Source: Oppiella nova (taxonomy: Eukaryota; Arthropoda; Arachnida; Sarcoptiformes; Oppiidae). From it: a DNA stretch of 23,398 nt. Below are positions 1 to 12,202 of the stretch, in pieces. Location: NCBI GenBank assembly GCA_905397405.1, contig CAJPVJ010000544.1, forward strand, positions 1 through 23,398, written 5' to 3'. Below the pieces are notes generated by a model. The model worked only from the letters and a program-made list of their open reading frames with translations, searched no databases and was not told the origin of the DNA. Both the position numbers and the translations under genes were made by a program. How positions within the stretch are numbered: position 1 is the first letter of the stretch; each line of letters begins with the position of its first letter.

Positions 1-528
1 GCTCTCTATAATTAGCGCTAATACTAGTAATGCCTGTAATGACACACCGACTCCACACCGGCCACTACCCCACCACCACTACCGCCAATGCCTACCCGTC
101 TCAACACAACCACTGCTCCGATGACCAACACTTCTACACCAAACCAAACAGACATTCGCTTTGACTTTCAATACTTATAAGCAGTTGTCAGGTTTTGTGA
201 AGATTGTCTGACCCTTACCTCTGCCTATCATTGCATCCATTGATAAGTTATAAGGAGTGTGGAGAGTGTGAACGGGGACTCCAGTTGTTTTCCATATAAT
301 AATTACAATCACTTGTATTCATATCCATACCATTAAGACTTCAAAGCAAACACTTACTCATGAGTTTGTAAAGTAGCAGTTGATGTGAAAAAGTGTATCA
401 TTTTTGGCTTTAAGACAGTTTACGGCAAATATAGAGTTGACTCATATATTTAGAGGATTTCGGAGCACTTTTTTGACGTAAAGGATTTCTGAGCTGTTAT
501 TTAATGTTTATATTTATGCAAAATATAG
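1..528 (+). repeat. Left arm of a long inverted repeat
   Basis: This segment reads as the reverse complement of 6355-6883 with only scattered substitutions and about one indel (arms 528 and 529 bp). Homology ends abruptly after position 528, where an unrelated repeat unit begins. The outer end contains the palindrome TTAGCGCTAA. Homology runs up to the window edge, so the true outer boundary may lie to the left. The outer 30-180 bp are richer in G and C than the surroundings. The layout would suit a large non-autonomous DNA transposon or foldback element of at least 6.9 kb, but I see no transposase and cannot check target-site duplications. Repeat structure is seen directly; the mobile-element reading is inference. 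Confidence 0.9.
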
Positions 529-604
529 ATTTTTCGGCGACTCTTAATATTTGTCACTCGTTATAGTTAGACAGTCGACAGTCCAACTGGTAGTCAGTTT
601 TGAG

Positions 605-647
<43 letters not shown>

Positions 648-1140
648 AAACGCTATTACATTGCAAATCATATTGAGTTGTAATGCTTGACCGATAGAGC
701 AAATCTTGTGTTGAGTTCAATTCACTGCTCTATTCGTTGCACTTTTCATTCAAATGATTGTTAAACCAAATTATATTAAATTCGCGCATAAATATCATAT
801 GAATATAACTTTTATTCAATTATCGCAAAACTAAATTGTATTTTACTTTAAATATTCAATTGTTACGAACAATAGAGTTGAGGACCAGCGCTGACATCAC
901 TTTCCCTATACATTACCGTTCAGTCCGTTTGATATAAAAATGCTAATAATATCTCGACTTTTATTTGAGTTGTGCACAAATGAAGTGATCATACAATTAG
1001 TGTGTGTTTTATGAAATATTAAAATCTAATTTGATTAAGAAATTGCTTTTTTAATGTTTGTCACACTTTGTACTTCTAAATGCTTTAATGACTTAATTTT
1101 GTTTGTGAGCTCTCACACTATAAATTAATTGAATGAAAAT
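529..1140 (+). repeat. Tandem duplication, copy 1 (612 bp)
   Basis: This unit begins with ATTTTTCGGCGACTC and ends with AATTGAATGAAAAT. It is repeated immediately at 1141-1760. The copies differ by a few substitutions and by an 8-bp stretch present only in copy 2. The unit starts exactly at the inner end of the inverted-repeat arm. It carries a 37-bp GA microsatellite and no supported coding sequence. Confidence 0.95.
607..643 (+). repeat. (GA)n microsatellite in copy 1
   Basis: An uninterrupted 37-bp GA run, flanked by GAGTG on the left and TACAAAACG on the right. The second tandem copy has a run of the same length. Confidence 0.97.
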
Positions 1141-1216
1141 ATTTTTCGGCGACTCTTAATATTTGTCACTCGTTATAGTTAGACAGTCGACAGTCCAACT
1201 GGTAGTCAGTTTTGAG

Positions 1217-1259
<43 letters not shown>

Positions 1260-1760
1260 AAACGCTATTACATTGCAAATCATATTGAGTTGTAATGCTT
1301 GACCGATAGAGCAAATCTTGTGTTGAGTTCAATTCACTGCTCTATTCGTTGCACTTTTCATTCAATTTATTGTTAAACCAAATTATATTAAATTCGCGCA
1401 TAAATATCATATGAATATAACTTTTATTCAATTATCGCAAAACTAAATTGTATTTTACTTTAAATATTCTTTCATTCAATTGTTACGAACAATAGAGTTG
1501 AGGACCAGCGCTGACATCACTTTCCCTATACATTACCGTTCAGTCCGTTTGATACAAAAATGCTAATAATATCTCGACTTTTATTTGAGTTGTGCACAAA
1601 TGAAGTGATCATACAATTAGTGTGTGTTTTATTAAATATTAAAATCTAATTTGATTAAGAAATTGCTTTTTTAATGTTTGTCACACTTTGTACTTCTAAA
1701 TGCTTTAATGACTTAATTTTGTTTGTGAGCTCTCACACTATAAATTAATTGAATGAAAAT
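1141..1760 (+). repeat. Tandem duplication, copy 2 (620 bp)
   Basis: Second copy of the 529-1140 unit, directly abutting it. It has an additional CTTTCATT-like 8 bp near 1470, which accounts for the length difference. Both copies end with the same AATTGAATGAAAAT, after which the sequence becomes unique. The near-identity indicates a recent duplication or a recent conversion event. Confidence 0.95.
1219..1255 (+). repeat. (GA)n microsatellite in copy 2
   Basis: A 37-bp GA run at the same place and of the same length as in copy 1. Confidence 0.97.
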
Positions 1761-3165
1761 TCCGGTTTTTTGATGTAACAAATCCTATGATGATTCATAA
1801 AAATGATGGTTAGAGTCAAGGCTTATATAAAAGAAAGGCTTTGAGTTTATTTGTTTGAAAGCGTGAGGCGTTGAAAGAGAAAATCCGATAATATATCACT
1901 AGAATTGATGATATAATTAACGTTACAATCAATTAGTATTAACGCTGAGACACATCATTACATTTAGCGCTCATTTTGATGAGTTTTAACTTTTCATAAA
2001 CTTTCTTACAGTACAGTGTTTGGCAAACAGCGGGTGTCGGCCAACACTACGACCGCCACAATCCCAGTATAAACTGTTTTTAATGTGCGCCCCATTGTAT
2101 AGAAAAGTTAGTTTATATTGAATATTATATTTTAGGTAACTTTTATTACTTGTTATATAACGTGTCAATTGTTAAGAACACATGCAATGCCTTTTAACTT
2201 CTCTTATATGCGAAATGGTTTATATACTGAATATATATAATATTTATTTTTATTATGATTGATGACATAGCGCTGGGATTATAACACCATTAGCTTTCAT
2301 AAGCACAATATATTTAATAGTAATTCATTTTATTAATATTCCCTGAATCATACAATTCTTGCAATTATTTGATTTTTTATTAGACTTAATAATGACTTAT
2401 AATTGAGAAGTGATTAAAATATTAGCTCTCATTGAATGAATGCAATAGAAATGTATAGAAATGTTGAATTGTTTGCAATGAAATCGATTAATAACTCAAT
2501 GTCTTTGAGATGGACAGCATGTGAGTCGTGCCATAGAAGGACAGGCATTCTTTTCGTGGCAGACCATTAATGTGAAGAAAAGTGAGACACGGAATCAGAG
2601 TCGAGGCGCCACTCATTCAAAAGCAGTTGAAATAATGTTTTGTGTTTTGCATTCATTTGTTTGTCTCTTTGGTCAAGAAGTGGAGTTCAGTTCATATAAA
2701 GCATTTGGAAAGTGATTGCTATTGAGAAGTGAAGTGTCGGTGCCTTTTGTGTGTTAGTCCAGAGATGAATTTCTAAAGGTGTAAATGTGAGCTAACAGTG
2801 CATACAGTGGTTACAGTGGACTGACTTGTTATGCGCTTACTTTGCATGCATTCACTATGAAGTGACTCCAACTCTGTTCACAATTCTGTTGACAACTCGC
2901 ATATGTCATGAGAATCACTGAATGAATTCGCGTCTCACTGGACATCAATGCGAGTCAAACACTCTCTCAAACAACTCTCTATGAAAACACCAAACCATTC
3001 AAAACTCTATTCAAAGCTTTCACTCTATTTTCTCTACTATTCAAATGCAATCACTTTAACAGTTGCTGTTTTGCTCGTATAATACACTATACAATATAGT
3101 TAAATACTATATATACCGGTACTACCCAAGTATTATACTCTCTATGCTATGATACCAACTCCAAA
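1761..3165. other. AT-rich region with no gene seen
   Basis: About 1.4 kb of AT-rich sequence. The longest open frame (2521-2715, plus strand) is 64 codons, has no recognisable motif and lies beside short repeated GTTACAGTGG-like words near 2800. I see no RNA gene or clear exon. It may be the interior of the element bounded by the GA-linked repeats at 529/1141 and 3294, but that is inference. Confidence 0.5.
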
Positions 3166-3184
3166 CTCTCTCTCTCTCTCTCTC

Positions 3185-3216
<32 letters not shown>
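3166..3216 (+). repeat. (CT)n microsatellite, inverted counterpart of the GA runs
   Basis: A CT run of about 50 bp interrupted by one A at 3187. It directly adjoins the inverted copy of the tandem-unit start at 3217-3294, so it is the minus-strand equivalent of the GA runs at 607 and 1219. Confidence 0.95.
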
Positions 3217-3218
<2 letters not shown>

Positions 3219-3294
3219 CTCAAAACTGACTACCAGTTGGACTGTCGACTGTCTAACTATAACGAGTGACAAATATTAAGAGTCGCCGAAAAAT
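3217..3294 (-). repeat. Inverted partial copy of the tandem-unit start (78 bp)
   Basis: The reverse complement of 529-606 (and 1141-1218), running from CACTCAAAACTGACTACC to GTCGCCGAAAAAT. Together with the adjoining microsatellite it gives an inverted repeat of about 125 bp facing the two direct copies. This could be the terminal inverted repeat of a 2.1 to 2.8-kb element with a tandemly duplicated left end. I saw no convincing target-site duplication. Confidence 0.9.
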
Positions 3295-5538
3295 GTAGTG
3301 TTGAAAGAGAAGGACAATATAAGAGTGAAGTTATCGGTTGACTGGTTTGCGAATAAATTATGCGAAAAACGACAACAGTTTAGCATTGAATTGAACAGAG
3401 AAACAGAATCTCACAAAACACTAATAGTCTATTTCACACTCTTTTCTATATAATAGCATCTATTCTTTAACGGAAATTTTACTTATGGATGACTGGGAAC
3501 GACATCCAATTTATTCAATGTATGGCGTGGCGTACAATACAGTATAAAACTTATATTGCATTACATTCATCGGTATTACAGTGACTACAGAATACTTTTG
3601 GACAGCCTATCAAAGAACACACTCTCTTCAGAAGTGCAATCAATGTCTGAACAATCACTTCGTTTCTCATCTCAGATTGAAATCATTAAATTTAAAAGTG
3701 ATTTACTTTTCCAAATCAAATAATTGAAACTTTAATGACATTTAAAAAGAAAGTACAAAATCTATTGGATTCTGATTTTCTTATTATCCAAACTATTAAA
3801 CTATAGCTTAACTGTTAGGCTTTGATATATTAAGGCAATCATTTAACTAGGATTCAATAATCGTAACTTTAGACAAACAAATAAATAATATCTTAAAACA
3901 AATAATTTTTAAACTTCAACTATAATAAGTATAATATAAAATATAATAAATTTATTTATTCTATAGGACTCCAATTGAATTTATGATTTTTCTATCATTT
4001 AGTGAATAAGTGGAGCGAAAAGCGTTTAAATGAGTTTAGAAAATAGTTTTCATAAAAACCGAACAGATCTTGATTTGCATCCATTGACTGAACGGAGAGC
4101 TTTGAAAATGAAATATAAAGTCATTTAAATGGTATAAAATATATCAAAAATAGTTTTAAACCTCAAATAAGATGTAAAGAATCGGAATATAAGATGAAAA
4201 ATCCATTTTCACGCATATTTAACATTGAGCTCAGGATCCCATTTCTTGTGGAATAAAGCAATAGTTTTCCTATTTTTCTCAAATCATTTCAATTTATTTT
4301 CTATGGCCCTCTCTCTCCCTCCCTTTCCCTCTCGTAGTGTTTTTCATATATTCAATGATTGACTTATTTTCATATTCTATTCAAATTGCATAAAATCATT
4401 GCTACTGTTGTATTGTGTAAGACATGACTATTGGTATACCGTATAGGGTATAACAGTATTCGTATTGCTATTACATATACTGTATTCGCATTTCAATCTG
4501 CATTTAATGTTTAGTTGAAGTCATTTAGTGTCGCTTTTGAAAGTTTCCCCGTTTATTGAAGTGAAGATAAGGTTAATCGGAACTCTATAACGTTGAGCTC
4601 TTTTTCTTTCCATCAAAAATATAGTCATATATAATATAAACGAAAATCATTTACTTATTCTATTGCAACGTTTATATATATTTTTAAGTTTAATGCCATA
4701 CAATCCATACGATTCTGTTAGGAAGCAAAAGCAGTGCCTTATAAGCAATTTCGTGTAATAACGTGCTCCCACCCCCTCATCCAATTCCCCTAAATGTCAG
4801 TAATGGGAATAGAAGTGATCAGAAAATGATTGCCATTATAGAGAAAAGTTGAAAAATATTTCATCTAAATCACAATCTCTCGTATCGGTTATAAATCCCA
4901 GTCCGTGAACAATAGTAGCACTGAAAATATATTTCAATGAATGGATGCTAAATTTTCATATCAATATTAGTGTAGTTTTTAGTTTGTTTTCATTCAAAAT
5001 TAAATGATTATATATTCGCTCTATTTTTCACAAAATTTGAATTACAGTATATATAATGTGTGATATGATAAGAGGCAATGAAATAAAATGTAAATTATTT
5101 CAGAATAAAGTTATTCAACACTTTTCTTACATTTATTTAGCGACAAAAAAGTTTAGAGAAAATACTTATTATAAATGAGTGAGAAATAAGAAAAGCATTA
5201 TTAATGGCAAAGAATGGCAAAGGATTTGCATCTAAGGAAAGGGTCATTAGAATTCATAAAATAGACTGTATTTGCAAAGAAAACAGACATTAATTTGCTT
5301 GGCATGACTGTCGGTGGTGTCGGTGCCCAACAGTCATAATGTCTATTATATACAGTTTGCAGATATGGCCAACATTTGAGTTCATTTTATATTCATGGGA
5401 TTTATATAAGCACTAAGATTGAGCACATACTCTAACACCAAATATCATATAAATATTGTTATATAAAACGTATTCACTTTTTATATATAACTGAATAAGT
5501 GATGGATCGCTGGATCGCATATTTCAAATAAATACCTT

Positions 5539-5571
<33 letters not shown>

Positions 5572-6354
5572 CACATATCGTATAATCATTTTATATTTTA
5601 TAACTAAATAAATTTGCATAAAATCGATAAAAAAATAAAGTAATATATTTAGCAAAAATAAGAAATATTGTACAGAATATAGAGAATATAAAAGAAATGT
5701 AATCACATCTGTTTATATAAGCGAGTAATTCGTACTTAATATCATAAATTTTATATTACTACCGAAAGTATGTATTATGTGAATATTAAAATTAATTTTC
5801 TCATTCGTTTTCAATTATATACGGTTATTGTTTATCTCATATTCAAATCTCAAACTGAATAATAAATGTGTTATCAAATATTTTGATTTGAAGTTTACAA
5901 TAGCTGTAAATTGAATTAAACTGTATTTAATGCACTCATTATAGCCGATGAGTGACTGGTGTATGACTGGTGTGAATGTATGGCTGTATTTGATGAACGA
6001 AGTGTTGAGTGCTTTGCAAGCAATTGCTTATCGGGTGATCGGATTGAGTGAACGTCTCATCCATACGTAAATTACTTAAGAGTGGATTCGGAGTCACATT
6101 AGACGGAAGTGCGGAAATTTCGAGGTCTCTCTCAGTCACATCAAACCGATTCATACATTATGCAAGAGTTGGTGCCTGTGTTCAGCAAATTTACATATTC
6201 GCTCACTTTTGCACTCGTTTTGCTAACTTTACAGTTCATCCCTATGCTAAAGAGATTGACGCTCAGGGGTCTAAAACCTGGCGTTCAAAAGTGTTTAGCC
6301 GTTCAACTCCTTTGCCTTCATATTGGCTCAACTGATGATCGCTTCTGTCAAACG
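3295..6354. other. AT-rich region with no gene seen
   Basis: About 3 kb inside the long inverted repeat. It holds many poly-A/T tracts and a CT microsatellite near 5541. The open frames at 5939-6369 overlap on both strands, are short and match no family I know. No transposase, reverse transcriptase or integrase motif was seen in any supplied frame. Confidence 0.5.
5541..5569 (+). repeat. (CT)n microsatellite
   Basis: A CT run of about 29 bp. It has no homology to the flanks of the other GA/CT runs, so it is an independent microsatellite. Confidence 0.95.
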
Positions 6355-6883
6355 CTATATTTTGCATAAATATAAACATTAAATAACAGCTCAGAAATCC
6401 TTTACGTCAAAAAAGTGCTCCGAAATCCTCTAAATATATGAGTCAACTCTATATTTGCCGTAAACTGTCTTAAAGCCAAAATTGATACACTTTTTCACAT
6501 CAACTGCTACTTTACAAACTCATGGGTAAGTGTTTGCTTTGAAGTCTTAATGGTATGGATATGAATACAAGTGATTGTAATTATTATATGGAAAACAACT
6601 GGAGTCCCCGTTCACACTCTCCACACACCTTATAACTTATCAATGGATGCAATGATAGGCAGAGGTAAGGGTCAGACAATGTTCACAACACCTGACAACT
6701 GCTTATAAGTATTGAAAGTCTGCAGCGAATGTCTGTTTGGTTTGGTGTAGAAGTGATGGTCATCGGAGCAGTGGTTGTGTTGAGACGGGTAGGCATTGGC
6801 GGTAGTGGTGGTGGGGTAGTGGCCGGTGTGGAGTCGGTGTGTCATTACAGGCATTACTAGTATTAGCGCTAATTATAGAGAGC
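6355..6883 (-). repeat. Right arm of the long inverted repeat
   Basis: The reverse complement of 1-528. Differences visible by eye include TGTTGTGAACATT here versus TTTTGTGAAGATT in the left arm, CTGCAGACTTTC versus CTTTGACTTTC, and TAAGGTGTGTG versus TAAGGAGTGTG. The outer end runs through TTAGCGCTAA into AGAGAGCGCTC, an 8-bp palindrome (GAGCGCTC) centred on the last matching base. On the minus strand this arm keeps a 60-codon open frame that is broken in the left arm. Confidence 0.93.
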
Positions 6884-7110
6884 GCTCACACTTTTGCACT
6901 TTTGTAGTGACGGATATGATTAGAGTGACGACACCCACGGCGTTGTAATGCATTTGTTGGATAGTTTTCCCGTCGTTTCTATTATATGAAGATTAAAGAC
7001 AATAAAACAAAGACTGGCAGTCAGTTTGGGTCAATTTGTTGTGTTTTATATATTGTATTCGAAAAGTTTATAATGTTTTAGCCTTTCTATAGCACAGGCA
7101 GTTCAGAGTG
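6884..7110. other. Unique spacer between repeats
   Basis: A short AT-rich stretch between the end of the inverted repeat and the 128-bp tandem duplication. No coding or RNA signal was seen. Confidence 0.5.
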
Positions 7111-7238
7111 GTTTCATTTCCCTCCCAACTGATGCTAATGATTATAAGCGGGTTTGGCTAATGTTTGGCTATTATTAAATTCTGGTCTGACGTCAAATAA
7201 AGTGCTACTAAAAGCAGTGAATAACTCAAAACTATGAA
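7111..7238 (+). repeat. 128-bp tandem duplication, copy 1
   Basis: This unit starts GTTTCATTTCCCTCCC and ends AAAACTATGAA. The next 128 bp appear identical throughout by eye. Confidence 0.96.
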
Positions 7239-7366
7239 GTTTCATTTCCCTCCCAACTGATGCTAATGATTATAAGCGGGTTTGGCTAATGTTTGGCTAT
7301 TATTAAATTCTGGTCTGACGTCAAATAAAGTGCTACTAAAAGCAGTGAATAACTCAAAACTATGAA
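7239..7366 (+). repeat. 128-bp tandem duplication, copy 2
   Basis: An exact second copy of 7111-7238. The lack of divergence implies a very recent duplication or an assembly artefact. No coding function is visible. Confidence 0.96.
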
Positions 7367-10300
7367 TCTCTAGCGCTGCGTGAGATTATTGCACAACTCA
7401 TTTATATGATATTACTCTATACTCCATATGACTGTATATTAAATACGGACTACAAGTGAATTACAAGTAATACAAACTCTCAGTCTCTCACTCTCTGAGT
7501 CATTCATTCAATTGGTGTAAAAACCAATAATTTTGTGCCAAACGAAGAACAACACATTATAAGCATATTATGCTGTGATATGATGCCAGCGCTCGCTGTT
7601 TGATGTCAGAGCTGCCGGAGTGGTGCCTGAGCTGTGCCTGAGCTGCCAGTTCTCCCTTCAGCCGGTCTATAGTTATTAAGAATTAGAGAGAAATCTGTTA
7701 TCTAAGCGTTTGATCTTTATATGACATTAGAGTTTGCATTGACAGACAGTTTGTCCGATAAATACAAATACAAACGTTGCAAATGGTGTGCAAAACATAT
7801 TAAGTCATATAAAGATAATGAAAAGGGTTTTATGAAACTATGAAACGACTCATTCACTCATAACTCTATTATGAAAAATATACTTAAACTTTATGTGCAA
7901 AAAGTAATATCATTATAAAGGAAAGCGATAGTCAAATAAGTTTAATATAGACTATGAATAACACAGTCGACGCCAAACACCCTATCTTTTCACTCAACTT
8001 AATGTTAAGATAATTTTCTTTTATTATATATTTTCCATAATATTGTGTTTGAATTTATTCATAATTTTCTAATTATTATTTCTTAATCATTAACAGCAGG
8101 AAATTAGAGGCAAAACAATTAATTTCAATGAAGACTTTAACCCATCAGTTGTGCCACAAAGAGTCATGTAAGGGGTAGGGAAGGGCTATCAGCACATACA
8201 CTACTGTACTGTTCATTGCTATGATGTACAGCACTGTACTGTAAGTGTAGTGGAAAGGCATCTAAACTGTATAAGCGTTTAATACTATATTCTTGACGTC
8301 TCTATTCTGTGTATTATTAGGTATTTATTTGCGACCAAATGCGAGCTGAACTGAATCTAATGTATGGCTACTATTGTAGTGTTTGTGTTGAATCGCAAGT
8401 ATTTGCGATTTGGCGTAAAAAATTAAGTCTCACTCGAGTGACTCAACTGATTTCTTCATCCTTTATCACGACTTCCAGCCAAATAAATCCACTCCGAGTC
8501 GAAGGGCGGTCATTGGGAGTCCATTTGGGGGGAAATTGGCGTAAATGCTGTGTAAATGTTGTGTAAATGGCATATCATCTGAACGCTACCTCCCGAAGGG
8601 ATGCGGGAATTGTATGCAATAGTCATAGAGAAGTAGTATTGCATTGCATTGGGAGAGCAACTGATCTCCATTCGTGTGATTCCTCTATTCGTTGGTTGAG
8701 TTTGTCTTTTATGTGAAGGCATTGCTTATCAGTCCTTCTTTGGCTTCTTTGAGCAGAGTTTCCAATAGGAGAGAGGATTATAAGTGAATACAAACACCAA
8801 AAGGCAATATTGCACTCTTTTGGCAGCATTTTGTCGCTCAATACAACGCCTGTCATAATGTATACTCAATAATAACAAATACACCGTTCGTGTGATAGAA
8901 ATAATATAAAGTATAATATAATAGGAATAGTCGATTGAATTGCAGGCAATAATCATAAGAGGGGTATCGCACTAACGTGTATTATATTAGCGCTAAAGAC
9001 ATATTGGCGCTGCCATTGCCTCCATTGCCTCCCAGTGCTCACCATTCTATAGCATTGGGTATTCCGGAAATGATGCTAACGGTGACTGGCATTCACAATG
9101 TCCTCAACACTTACTGACAGCTTTCATGCTTTCATTTCGCCGTTTTTATCACAAAATGGGTGTCGACTGAACACAATAACAAAAGCCAAGTCAGACAAAC
9201 ACTTTATTTAATATCACATAAACACTGCCTTCCATTCCCTAAGAACTGCTTATATATCAAAACACATCCACTATTGGCAACATATACTCCATATTATAGT
9301 ACAGTATATGCCGTATGAAACATAGCGTATAATACCGCACATCATAGACAACCAAAACTACTGTAAATATTTTGTTTCCGTTTGAAGGCTAACTCTATTA
9401 CTCTATTTCTCTACTCTTTCGGCAAAAAATGAGAAACAGTTTCCAAATGAAAGACAACTATACTGTAGGTCTAAGTGAGGGGACGTTCACAGTATTGTTA
9501 TCTCTAAACATATTAGCAAATGTGGACTCTATTTAATGCAACACTTTTTACGCGCGGATAAACATTACGAACGGAAGCTTAGGCTGAGCACTGAATCTTT
9601 ATCGCAACCATTAAGTCCCAATCACAGAGAATGTAATTTTCTTTCGCCGATAACACTCCCAAATAGCTATTGGCCTCATATTCAGCTCAATTGCAAGTAA
9701 TCAATGCTATACTCAATGCTGTCATTATGTGCGCCTAAACGAGACAATAGTTGCCAACATATCAAAGAGACAATAAATTTTAATTTCTAACTAATTATGC
9801 ATTTAAAAAATCAATTCATGAATAATTAGGATTTTATCTAAATTTTATTCTCGTATAAATAGGCTTTTTGAGTAACAAAACAAAGTAAAATAGAAATAAA
9901 AAATTAATTTGAATAAATTTAGGAGAAAAGTGATGATGAGATCACATAATAATATTTTTTCAATTAGAAACAGTCTTAGTCTCAGTTGTTATGCAGTACT
10001 ACTTAAACACTTAGAAAATGAGAGACAATAAAAGTTGAGCACAGGTTTTCAAGTCTTTGTTAAGAAAATTGAGGCAATTCTTGGAAACGATCTGCGATTT
10101 TGAGGCAAAGATTTTGAGGCAAAAAGTTTTAGTGCTTTTGAAGAGCGCCTCTCGTTCCCAGCGCTAACTAAACGTATATTTCCGAAGTCGACGCGTATTT
10201 GTAAACAGTTTTCAAGTGGTGTTTCGCCTCTTAGGGGTAGACATCGATAACATGAATGTATTGATGCGTTTGTGGATTGCATTGCAATTTGGAGGCAACA

Positions 10301-12202
10301 CAAGGCGTGACCAATGGTTACTCTTTTGACGCACAATAACCGCATTCAGCAAAAAGCCAAATAAATTAACAAACGAAAAGCTGCTGTCGCTTAATTAGAT
10401 TGAACACAACCACCACTCGGTGCACAACCACTTCACAGCACCTCATATATGCGAAAGAGGGAGACCAGAGGCCAACCTATGATCACTTTACGACTTGTCA
10501 TTAAAGCCAGAATTACCAGAAAACATAATACGAATAATTGAAGCGACAAAAAGTGTATATTTTGCTCAAAGTATAGCGTATGACAGGCCAGGCCTTAATT
10601 ATAGCATAACTGCACTCACATATTGTCAGCCGAGACATTAAACTCTAAGCAAAGACTCGCGAACTCAACCAAAACTAATCTTGGATTAGCCCTAAAGGTG
10701 TCCACAATTTCTTCGATACCTTTTTATGGCTATAAAAAACCTGAACTACTGTTTCGTCTGTTTTTCGAATTTGTTTTTTATTTTCGAAACAAACTTTGAA
10801 TTTAAACAGAAATTGTTTAATGGACTCAAATTATTCACTCACTTGTCAGACCTCAGACATGACTGCAAACAATTAATGTGTGAGAATCTCCTGTGCTATC
10901 AGTTCTGCCAAATTCCTATTAAATAGTCATTTCTTGTAGAAAATAAAGTTACAAAAATGTCAGCTTTATTTTCAAATGATTTGTTTGCCAACACATGAAT
11001 TAAAATTTGGAAAAACTTTTCTTAAATGCAATCGTTATGTACTAATTTGGAAGTCCTACCACTCAATTGCTTTCGTTTGCTGATAAGGAAAGTTGTTGCA
11101 AATTATAATAGAAAATTGAGTTTACTTTTTGTATAATTGTTACGAATTATTTATTAATTGCTTTACTATATGTCATAGAAATGCAATAAATCATTGATAT
11201 CTTATCAAACTTCTGGCGAACGTCTACTTCGTGTTCAACTTATTTTAGGAAAACATTATCTCAAACTTTAGTATTGGTTTAACTTCATGAATGTCAACAA
11301 AATATACGGTATATATAACACTAAAAAGAGATTATTCTTCAAATTTGTTCTCAATTTAATTTTCAAGTATTTTATTAATAGTTTATTTTATAATTACAGA
11401 TTATATGTTATAATTTATAAGTCTTTTTATTGAATGTATGTGTACATTGAAAACATACTTTATGATATTATAAATGCATTTTTTTATGTCTAAATTCTTA
11501 TCCATATAACACAGTTCTGTATTTCATATTCTATAATATACTGATAATAGATAGTATTGATATAAATTAAATTAACTATTACAATATTTTATATTGCAGA
11601 GGTTATTATGAGTATAATAATAATGGATAAACTATTGTAAAATTGAAATATGCTTTTATTAAAAATATGAATGGATTCATAAATTGGTGGTAATTCTACA
11701 GAAACACAAATTTAAGGCATTTATCACCAGTTGTTTCCTAATAGCCTTCGGCAACGAATATATTAGCGGTTTTGACTTCAAGACCATAAAATTCTCACAA
11801 ATTCTATAGCAATTATTTATGCACTTTTATGAATAGTATTTACAAATAATTTGTTAATTATATTAATATCCATCGACAAATATTAATAAATACAAATAAT
11901 GTCTATTATTCAAAATTAGTCTTTAAATAATGATTTCCTGTATGTATTACAAAATAATTATACGATAAATAAATAAATTTATTTCATAAAAAGTAAACTT
12001 AAAAACAAAAAATACAATTTACACAAAATAGCAACATTTATATAGTAATTAAAAACATTTAAACAAAACGAACGATAAGTTAAATAAAATATAAAACAAA
12101 TTGTCGTAAACTCTAAACTAAAAATAAGTCAATTTAACAAAAAATGGTATTAATATATGACTTAAAATTATTGAAAGGATATAAAAGTCGCAAACATTGT
12201 GT
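7367..12202. other. Long gene-free AT-rich region
   Basis: About 4.8 kb without a supportable gene. The open frames at 8339-8956 and 10049-10345 lie on opposing strands, lack domain motifs and sit in less AT-rich patches. The AGCGCT hexamer recurs (for example near 7371, 7589 and 8990). Small word repeats occur near 7615-7650 (TGCCTGAGCTG) and 8540-8570 (GTAAATG words). The region from about 10,950 to 12,180 is extremely AT-rich and probably includes the 3' UTR of the adjacent minus-strand gene. No tRNA or rRNA was recognised. Confidence 0.5.

Noticed and set aside
2521-2715. 64-codon plus-strand frame as a small gene or first exon
   Set aside because: No recognisable signal peptide, domain or neighbour supports it; the GTGAAG and GGCAG words are not enough to call splice sites.
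5524-5706. 60-codon minus-strand frame with an Arg-Glu repeat
   Set aside because: The Arg-Glu run is just the translation of the CT microsatellite at 5541-5569; the rest is AT-driven Phe/Leu/Ile/Tyr.
5939-6369. Overlapping frames of 71, 86 and 95 codons on both strands
   Set aside because: They overlap in conflicting frames, have no recognisable domain and no convincing splice context; a less AT-rich patch explains their length.
8160-8265. Imperfect palindrome around CACTACTGTACTG and ACTGTAAGTGTAGTG as a hairpin RNA
   Set aside because: Pairing is interrupted and the sequence is made of simple ACTGT words; no precursor-like stem could be drawn with confidence.
8339-8956. Four frames of 70-77 codons on both strands
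   Set aside because: Short, mutually overlapping and without motifs; nothing shows that one of them is coding.
10049-10345. 98-codon minus-strand frame
   Set aside because: Longest frame of the left half, but it contains repeated TTTTGAGGCAAA words, no known motif and no flanking gene structure.
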